From positions 1 to 11,777 of the forward strand of contig DYRE01000042.1 of assembly GCA_020718965.1 (NCBI GenBank): DNA of 11,777 nt, in the 5' to 3' direction. Positions 6,849-11,777 of this stretch are shown here, in pieces; position 1 is the stretch's first letter; the number at the start of each line of letters is the position of its first letter. The notes beneath the pieces are model-generated. The model searched no databases, had not been told where the DNA came from, and saw nothing but the letters and a program-made list of their open reading frames with translations. The position numbers were made by a program, and so were the translations under genes. Source of the DNA: Desulfomonile tiedjei. GTDB taxonomy: Bacteria > Desulfobacterota > Desulfomonilia > Desulfomonilales > Desulfomonilaceae.

Positions 6849-9014
6849 CTACCTCGGCTGAATAAACTGTTTTGGACGGTTTTCGGTTTTTTGAGACCTT
6901 TCGTGTCTTAGACTACACCATTCTTCCGGTTGCGTTCCAGTAAGGAACGGTTCCAAAGTTATTTTTGGACAAGTTGATGTAGCTCTAAGCCCTGATTCAT
7001 CGCAAAGTTTTCGAAAAACAAGGCCTGAGGGGATCGAAAGATTTTTCTGAGGACCCAGGTTTGGAGAAGGCAAAATCTCCAAAATAGTTTTTCTGACCAA
7101 CTTTGGATTAATACTTGTGGAGGGAATACGAGCCAACGCCACAGCGTTTCGGTGATATGCGACGCCCCACACACCTGTTTTGTCGCGATCTACGACACAG
7201 GATGGGCTCAGTAAGAGTTTTTTAGGGTTATCATTCATGTCCTGAGAATTTGCCCGGTCTCTGGTTAGGCTGTTGACAATGAAAATGACAGCCTCCGGGG
7301 TCGAAACTCTTATTTTGTCAGCGCCATTAGTTTGCGTCGGGTTGACGGAGATGGGAGGTTTTTCGCAATTTATGAGCCAAGTGGATCCTAGACCAGCAAG
7401 GGCTGAGTAACTTTGGGCTACCTCTAGTGGAGTCATGGCTTGAATGAATATTTCTGATCCATTGACTACCTTTGCCCTAATTCTAAAATCGTTCAAGGCG
7501 TCAACAATTCTGGCAGGGCCAATTACTTCTGTAATTCGACTGAGCAATGTCTCTTGACTAAGACTGAATGCCTTAGTAAAGGCCATTCTTGACGCATCCG
7601 GCCCATCCAGAGTCACTTGGGAAGCCAATGTGTAAAGTGGATCATTAGCTCTTCGGGGAGTAAAAGCCGGGGCGAGGGCTATCGAAGGGAATAGCCCTAT
7701 GTTTCCACCCTGGCCATCCCATTTGTCTGAAATTGGAGTTAAATATACGAGCAGCGAACCTAATTCAGGATTAACAATTATGACGTAGGACTGTTGACCC
7801 AAGTCCCCCAATCGTCGCATCTTGGTTTCCGAATATGCTTGCATGGCAACATCCAGGGATGTTGAGAAAAAATTCCGATTACGTTGAGCCCCTGAGTCAT
7901 TGCGCTGCAAGCCCTGTCTAGCCATTTCAAGGAAAGCCGAAGCCCTCGGTGGAGAAAAGCTGGGTCTAATCATCCGAACAGGTTTAGCGATTTCTTCTTC
8001 ATAAACGTCCCGGGAAATTTTGCCGTGTTTTAGAAGTAATCCCAGGATCATATTCCGTCTAGCCCGAGTCCGTTCCGGATGACGAAACGGATTCAGAACG
8101 TTAGGAGCCCTTATGATAGCGGCGATCAGGGCGCATTCGGACGCATCGAGCTGGTCGAGGGACTTGCCAAAGAAATTACGAGCCGCTTCACAAACCCCCA
8201 GAATGGGCAGGGAGCCCGCCTGTCCAAGATAGACTCGGTTCAAGTAAGCTTCCAGTATGGTCTCTTTGCTATAAATAGCTTCAGCTCCCAACGAAAGCGT
8301 GATTTCAGTGATTTTGCGCCCCAAAGTTTTCTCAGGGTTCAACAAAGTCATTCGGATGAGCTGCTGGGTAATGGTGCTGGCGCCCTGGACATACCGTCCC
8401 GCCTGGACGTTGGAAATTATTGCCCTGTATATTGAGGCAATGTCGATTCCTGCGTGCGTATAAAATCGATTGTCTTCTGTAAGCAATACTGAGTTTAGAA
8501 GAAGTAGAGGCATCTGATCAAGCTTGGCGGGGATACAAAGCTCTGGAGTTCGATCTTTCGCCGGAAATACTCCCAACAATTCCGGTTCAAGATAAAAATG
8601 TTTAACTTCCTGCAGTGAGCGCATAAGCCTTATCGACTTAATGGAGTCACCATCCATAGATAACGTAATGGGGCCATCAATAATACCCTCGTCCGTGAAG
8701 GGCGAATGTCGAAGGATGATCTTCAGTGTTGATCCAGATTGCATCCACTCTCCCGGGTCGAGAGAAATGGAGTCTTTCCTTATATAGCCCAGCCTTGCCA
8801 GGCGCGAGTAAAACTGAAGATCGGTTAGGTTGTCTCCCTCTCTGATAGTGATAGGCGCGCCGAAAACTATCAACGGCCATCTCTGTAATATTATTTCGAA
8901 AGTCCATACGACAACCCCACTGACCACGGCCATGACGATTGCTGTGCAAACAAGCAAACACATAAAAAGTTTTCTGAAAAACAGCCTCAAGCTGTTTCGA
9001 TTTTTGTAGATCAT
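6849..9014 (-). CDS. Class A PBP (PBP1B-type) with intact glycosyltransferase and degenerate transpeptidase domain
   Basis: This is a 721-residue inner-membrane peptidoglycan synthase. One transmembrane helix lies near residues 16-40. A UB2H-like domain (about 55-150, YSRLARLGYIR to YLEPELLG) follows, as in PBP1B. The GT51 glycosyltransferase is complete: TEDNRFYTHAGID (179-191) with catalytic Glu180, GASTITQQLIRM (211-222), RKITE (233-237) and EAYLN (255-259). A transpeptidase fold is traceable from TSLDVAMQ (385) onward, but SxxK reads S444-I-A-L447, SxN reads S484-L-S486 and the segment between them is much shorter than usual. KTG (612-614) remains, although the canonical following residues are altered. 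The C-terminus has the PBP-type CDESGLRATSTCP and FLTGTQPEEWC. Homology continues on both sides, so a frameshift is unlikely. Its probable role is glycan polymerisation with a non-catalytic transpeptidase domain. No clear ribosome site precedes the ATG. It sits 99 nt after the VWA gene. Confidence 0.92.
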   Translation of the reverse strand: MIYKNRNSLRLFFRKLFMCLLVCTAIVMAVVSGVVVWTFEIILQRWPLIVFGAPITIREGDNLTDLQFYSRLARLGYIRKDSISLDPGEWMQSGSTLKIILRHSPFTDEGIIDGPITLSMDGDSIKSIRLMRSLQEVKHFYLEPELLGVFPAKDRTPELCIPAKLDQMPLLLLNSVLLTEDNRFYTHAGIDIASIYRAIISNVQAGRYVQGASTITQQLIRMTLLNPEKTLGRKITEITLSLGAEAIYSKETILEAYLNRVYLGQAGSLPILGVCEAARNFFGKSLDQLDASECALIAAIIRAPNVLNPFRHPERTRARRNMILGLLLKHGKISRDVYEEEIAKPVRMIRPSFSPPRASAFLEMARQGLQRNDSGAQRNRNFFSTSLDVAMQAYSETKMRRLGDLGQQSYVIIVNPELGSLLVYLTPISDKWDGQGGNIGLFPSIALAPAFTPRRANDPLYTLASQVTLDGPDASRMAFTKAFSLSQETLLSRITEVIGPARIVDALNDFRIRAKVVNGSEIFIQAMTPLEVAQSYSALAGLGSTWLINCEKPPISVNPTQTNGADKIRVSTPEAVIFIVNSLTRDRANSQDMNDNPKKLLLSPSCVVDRDKTGVWGVAYHRNAVALARIPSTSINPKLVRKTILEILPSPNLGPQKNLSIPSGLVFRKLCDESGLRATSTCPKITLEPFLTGTQPEEWCSLRHERSQKTENRPKQFIQPR

Positions 9015-9113
9015 TGCAAGGTTGTCTGTATGTGAGGATTGTATGTCATAGGATGGTTAATGGAGTCCAAAGCTTTTTCTATCAAGTGGTATTCCATCAA
9101 TGTTTTTCACAAA

Positions 9114-10307
9114 TCAGTTCTTGGACATCATGTGAGTTACTGCGCGGTCCAAACCATCCAGAGTCAGTTCAAACATGGGAAAAATTGAGGCGATTACACC
9201 GATGGTTCTTGTCAAAGGCCATAATCTGAGAGGTGTTGGATTTAACCAAACGTTCTTGGGAAAAATTTGGGTTAGAAGTTTTAAACGGTCAATACTTGGC
9301 AATCCGCTTCTTTCCTCGATATGGATAGAACCATCTGTAGCCATGAGTTCATACGGCGCCATACTGGAATCTCCCACAACTATCAGCCTGGACTGTCTAT
9401 CCCAGGTTGAAAAATCCGCAACCCGCTGGGGCTTATATCTTCGAGGAGGATCTTCCCAAACAAAATCATATATGGTGTTATGAAAGTAGAAGATCTTTAC
9501 GTCTTTGAACTGGGCCCGCGCATAGTTAAACAATGTCTGGACGATATCAATGTAGGGTTCCATTGACCAGCCACCATTGTCTATCATCAATATAACTTTA
9601 AGTTTGTCTCTCAAGCTTCTGTCAAAAACTATTTCGATCTCTCCGGCGTTTTTTGTCGTGGCAGTTATGGTCTTGTCGATGTTTATCAAATCCTTTGGCC
9701 CTGTTGGCGCCATTCTTCTCAACCTCTTAAGCGCTTCACCCATCTGGGCTGCGGTAAGAGGAGCCTCAAGTGAATAATCTTTATACCTTCTGTCAAGCGC
9801 TACCTTGATAGCGCTCTTGTTCATGGAAACACCCCCGACTCTCATGCCTCCAGGATGATAACCTGAATGCCCTACAGGAGAGGTTCCTCCAGTTCCAATC
9901 CACCGACTACCTCCGTGATGAGCCTCTGTCTGATCTTTCAAACGATCGAGAAAATACTTGAGTAATTCTTCCGGGGACATAGACTGAATTTCTTCTTTGG
10001 GAATTCCTAGGGCTTCCGCCAACGCTTCAGGTTGTTTCAACCATTCGTCCAGGAGTTCCCTAGCTGCGACTTCCAGGTCTAACCCCTTGAAATCAGGGAG
10101 TTCAGCTCCGTGGAAAAAGTGCGCGAATACCCTGTCATATAAATCAAAATATCTTTCGCTCTTTACAAGTGTTGATCGGGCGGCAGTGTAGAAGTCTCCC
10201 AGACCATTGACAAGACCAAGATGCAATGCCTTGTGAAGCCTCAAGAAAGATGTAGGTGATACGGGTATTCCCGATTCTCTAAGAATATAAAAGAAATCAA
10301 TAAACAT
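9114..10307 (-). CDS. CoxE-like von Willebrand factor A domain protein
   Basis: This 397-residue protein is predicted to be cytoplasmic (no signal peptide or membrane segment seen). The N-terminal half (1-200) is a helical region of the CoxE-like type, with a Gly/His-rich stretch at about 130-160. The VWA domain runs from about 235 to the end. The metal-site motif reads IDNGGWSM (242-249) in place of the usual DxSxS, and a second conserved segment is VVGDSSMAPYEL (310-321), followed by LNPTPLRLWPLT (355-366). CoxE-type proteins usually act with a MoxR AAA+ ATPase to remodel or mature a partner complex; here a MoxR gene lies only 30 nt upstream, so the pair almost certainly works together. The target is unknown. 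The downstream neighbour is a PBP, 99 nt away. Confidence 0.9.
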   Translation of the reverse strand: MFIDFFYILRESGIPVSPTSFLRLHKALHLGLVNGLGDFYTAARSTLVKSERYFDLYDRVFAHFFHGAELPDFKGLDLEVAARELLDEWLKQPEALAEALGIPKEEIQSMSPEELLKYFLDRLKDQTEAHHGGSRWIGTGGTSPVGHSGYHPGGMRVGGVSMNKSAIKVALDRRYKDYSLEAPLTAAQMGEALKRLRRMAPTGPKDLINIDKTITATTKNAGEIEIVFDRSLRDKLKVILMIDNGGWSMEPYIDIVQTLFNYARAQFKDVKIFYFHNTIYDFVWEDPPRRYKPQRVADFSTWDRQSRLIVVGDSSMAPYELMATDGSIHIEERSGLPSIDRLKLLTQIFPKNVWLNPTPLRLWPLTRTIGVIASIFPMFELTLDGLDRAVTHMMSKN

Positions 10308-10337
10308 ACTTCACTACCTGAACGATGGGTAATACCC

Positions 10338-11189
10338 CTAAGACCTCAGCCTCCGGGCCTGCTGAACAGACAGTTGATAATCTGAACTCTTCTTGAAAAG
10401 TATACCAAGGAAGGGAATTTTCCCCTGGACCAAATCCTTGGGTCTGAAGTCCGGATCTCGTCGCAGAGCCCTGACCCAATTGATTAGTTCCCTAGTAGCC
10501 GGTTTCTTTTCAATCCCCTGAAAGTCGCGCAATTTATAAAATGTTTTGACGGATAAATCCAGCAGCTCTTTATCTAGATCATTGAAATGGACGTTTATGA
10601 TCCGGCGCATCATTTCCGGGTCAGGAAATGCTATATGGTGAAAATTGCATCTTCCGAGAAACGGGTCTGAAAGATCTTTCTTGGCATTAGATGTAATGAT
10701 AATTACCGGTCTATTTTTTGCCCGAATAGTTTTGTCTATCTCTATGATATCAAATTCCATCTGATCCAGAACATCAAGCATGTCATCCTGGAAATCGGTG
10801 TCGGCCTTGTCGATTTCATCAATCAATAAAACCACACGAATATCGGATACAAAGGCCTGACCAATGCGCCCCATGCGGATGTATTCTTCCATATTACTTA
10901 CGTCACGCCTTGAATCGCCGAATCTGCTATCGTTAAGGCGGGTCAGCGTATCATATTGATATAGGGCGTCGACCAGTTTGAGGCTGGATTTTACGTTCAG
11001 TACAGTCAAAGGCATGTTTTGGGACTGCGCGATCGCGTGCGCCAGCATTGTTTTGCCGGTGCCAGGTTCCCCCTTGAGAAGCAACGGCATTTCCAACGCT
11101 ATTGAAATATTGACAATTTTGGCCAATTCTTCGTCCAGCACGTATTTCGACGCTCCTGCGAATAGCGTAGGCGAGGATTCGAGAGGCAT
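10338..11189 (-). CDS. MoxR-family AAA+ ATPase
   Basis: This is an AAA+ ATPase of the MoxR type, about 283 residues from the ATG at 11189. Visible parts are FAGASKYVL then a helix to ALEMPLLL, Walker A GEPGTGKT (40-47), Walker B VLLIDEID (120-127), sensor-1 TSN (166-168), DPFLGRC (175-181) with a likely arginine finger, and ATREL with sensor-2 Arg233. All catalytic motifs are intact. MoxR proteins act with VWA-domain partners as chaperone-like remodelling machines, and the VWA gene follows after 30 nt. The start at 11189 is preferred because AAGGAG lies 9 nt upstream of it. An in-frame ATG at 11234 would add 15 residues (MFLSNLFGRKKELKF) but has only a weak GGA site, so it is an alternative. 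It is the first gene of the minus-strand cluster. Confidence 0.92.
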   Translation of the reverse strand: MPLESSPTLFAGASKYVLDEELAKIVNISIALEMPLLLKGEPGTGKTMLAHAIAQSQNMPLTVLNVKSSLKLVDALYQYDTLTRLNDSRFGDSRRDVSNMEEYIRMGRIGQAFVSDIRVVLLIDEIDKADTDFQDDMLDVLDQMEFDIIEIDKTIRAKNRPVIIITSNAKKDLSDPFLGRCNFHHIAFPDPEMMRRIINVHFNDLDKELLDLSVKTFYKLRDFQGIEKKPATRELINWVRALRRDPDFRPKDLVQGKIPFLGILFKKSSDYQLSVQQARRLRS

Positions 11190-11305
11190 AAATTTAAGCT
11201 CCTTTTTTCTTCCAAAGAGATTTGATAAAAACATGGTTTTCCATTTGTCAAAAAGTTTTAATTAAGGTCTCCCGATCATTTCTATCAAAAAAGTCATGAA
11301 AAATC

Positions 11306-11332
11306 ATTATTACTGTCTTGCCCAAGAGTCAA
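11306..11332 (-). promoter_or_regulatory. Weak candidate promoter for the moxR-vwa-pbp cluster
   Basis: On the minus strand TTGACT (complement of 11327-11332) and AATAAT (complement of 11306-11311) are separated by 15 bp. Each hexamer matches consensus at five of six positions, but the spacing is short of the usual 17. It lies about 120 bp before the preferred MoxR start. No better candidate was found nearer to the gene. Confidence 0.3.
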
Positions 11333-11446
11333 CAGCCAGATTTTTAGCTTAGGCTCCATTGTATAATAGATAGGGCTAGTCGAGGGGTATTTTTTTGACT
11401 TGACAATAAACCTAAAGGCTGACTAAGGTAAGCAAGCCAATCATGA

Positions 11447-11471
11447 ACGTAAGATTTCATAAAATCTACGT
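11447..11471. repeat. Inverted repeat/hairpin upstream of the secreted-protein promoter
   Basis: ACGTAAGATTT (11447-11457) pairs with AAATCTACGT (11462-11471) around a CATA loop, giving ten base pairs with a single bulged A. It lies about 20 bp upstream of the TTGACA at 11492. The position suits an operator for a dimeric regulator, or a hairpin in an mRNA started further upstream. There is no U tract after it, so it is not a terminator. Confidence 0.4.
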
Positions 11472-11491
11472 CTGACGGTACGAAAAAAAAG

Positions 11492-11519
11492 TTGACAACG
11501 TTGCGGATTTCTGTAATAA
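11492..11519 (+). promoter_or_regulatory. Candidate sigma70-like promoter for the right-edge secreted protein
   Basis: A perfect -35 TTGACA (11492-11497) is followed after 16 bp by TAATAA (11514-11519), a moderate -10. A start near 11526 would give a leader of about 90 nt before the ATG at 11616. Another TTGACA at 11400-11405 has no convincing -10. Confidence 0.4.
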
Positions 11520-11532
11520 AGTTAAAACACAT

Positions 11533-11569
11533 CCAGAGCTATATTTTTTTGGAGGCTATCCAAATCTGG
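11533..11569 (+). other. Possible structured 5' leader of the right-edge gene
   Basis: Inside the predicted leader, TTTGGA (11548-11553) pairs with TCCAAA (11559-11564) around a GGCTA loop. Directly outside it CCAGA (11533-11537) pairs with TCTGG (11565-11569). The inner arm and loop contain a GGAGG (11551-11555) not followed by a start codon. This resembles no riboswitch class that I recognise. The stems are short and the T-rich run between the left arms makes chance pairing possible. Confidence 0.25.
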
Positions 11570-11615
11570 TATTGAAGCTTCCTTTGGAAAGGATTGATGA
11601 AAGGAGGATGAGGGT

Positions 11616-11777
11616 ATGGTTAAGAGAACATTAGTAGTTCTCAGTGTTTTGTCTCTGACGCTTATGGTGGCGGGGACTTCTTTCGGCTTCATCGGTGGAG
11701 GCTGTGGCACGCAATGCAATGCGCCACTTTATGTTCCGGTTGATTGTCCTGATACGGGCGTCTCAAAAACCATAGTA
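11616..11777 (+). CDS. Small exported cysteine-containing protein (partial, C-terminus off right edge)
   Basis: An ORF of 54 codons is open to the window edge. It begins MVKRTLVVLSVLSLTLMVAG, a typical Sec signal peptide with a basic start and hydrophobic core, and probable cleavage lies near TSFG (about residue 24). The exposed part begins with FIGGGCGTQCN and has three cysteines in 20 residues (30, 34 and 44). The first cysteine is not in a lipobox, so it is more likely a periplasmic or secreted protein than a lipoprotein. The start is well supported: AGGAGG at 11602-11607 is 8 nt upstream. The ATG at 11608 overlaps the ribosome site and stops after eight codons. Its function is not recognised. 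It is transcribed divergently from moxR with a long regulated-looking leader. Confidence 0.75.
   Translation, partial: MVKRTLVVLSVLSLTLMVAGTSFGFIGGGCGTQCNAPLYVPVDCPDTGVSKTIV

Larger units (their letters stand above)
11190..11615. other. Divergent intergenic region, no gene seen
   Basis: About 426 bases separate the divergent MoxR and secreted-protein genes. I see no convincing coding sequence: short ORFs on either strand lack ribosome sites and recognisable residues. The stretch is AT-rich and holds a possible minus-strand promoter (11306-11332), a TATAAT-like box at 11362-11367 with no good -35, a perfect TTGACA at 11400-11405 with a poor -10, a bulged hairpin (11447-11471), a better plus-strand promoter (11492-11519) and a nested hairpin in the probable 5' leader (11533-11569). 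Its length and structure suggest regulated expression of the secreted protein. Confidence 0.6.

Noticed and set aside
6825..6851. T-rich run right after the PBP stop as an intrinsic terminator
   Set aside because: A run of seven T on the minus strand is present, but I found no stable stem immediately before it.
7690..7740. Frameshift as the cause of the missing SxxK motif in the PBP
   Set aside because: Family-like sequence continues in the same frame on both sides (VIIVNPELGSLLVYL before, MTPLEVAQSYSALAG after), so divergence rather than an indel explains the loss.
8079..8435. Plus-strand ORF of 118 codons inside the PBP gene
   Set aside because: It lies antisense to the conserved GT51 domain and has no ribosome site; it is a shadow of the real gene.
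9027..9046. Short direct repeat TGTATGT x2 before the PBP start
   Set aside because: Two 7-bp copies 13 bp apart in AT-rich DNA are easily due to chance and no other copies are near.
10297..10479. Minus-strand ORF of 60 codons spanning the MoxR/VWA junction
   Set aside because: It overlaps the conserved MoxR C-terminus and the VWA start in another frame and resembles nothing.

Overview
The window looks like a chromosomal segment from an anaerobic Gram-negative bacterium, most likely one of the Desulfobacterota (a Desulfomonile- or Syntrophobacterales-like lineage). This is inferred from gene style: a B12-binding radical SAM protein, a short LUD-family protein, a UB2H-containing class A PBP, a MoxR/VWA pair, and small secreted proteins with Lys-rich or Cys-containing mature parts. 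No marker gene proves the taxonomy. No tRNA, rRNA, insertion sequence, phage gene or CRISPR array was seen.

Layout. (1) Bases 1-1304, minus strand: a B12-binding/radical SAM protein whose C-terminus runs off the left edge. It has its own sigma70-like promoter at about 1338-1366. (2) Divergent from it, bases 1477-4538, plus strand: ybaB, recR and a large fusion of an APS kinase (CysC) domain to an alkaline-phosphatase-superfamily phosphohydrolase. The genes are separated by 38 and 18 nt, so they are probably one operon. A strong hairpin (4606-4639) closes it and faces the convergent minus-strand gene. (3) Bases 4689-4946, minus strand: a small exported Lys-rich protein. (4) Bases 5131-11189, minus strand: five codirectional genes, in transcription order a MoxR AAA+ ATPase, a CoxE-like VWA protein, a PBP1B-type class A PBP with a degenerate transpeptidase domain, a LUD/DUF162 protein and a GHMP sugar kinase. 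(5) Bases 11190-11615: a non-coding regulatory region with two hairpins and candidate promoters in both directions. It leads into a secreted, Cys-containing protein that starts at 11616 and runs off the right edge.

How the genes fit together. YbaB and RecR are a standard recombination/nucleoid pair. The usual dnaX neighbour is absent and a sulfur-activation fusion enzyme sits downstream instead. MoxR and the VWA protein form a classic ATPase/VWA remodelling pair. The next gene is a peptidoglycan glycosyltransferase with an apparently dead transpeptidase domain, so an envelope-related role for the set is plausible but inferred. The LUD and GHMP kinase genes are one base apart and likely translationally coupled, which suggests a shared carbohydrate or central-metabolism role. 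The most unusual items are the CysC-phosphohydrolase fusion and the pseudo-transpeptidase PBP.
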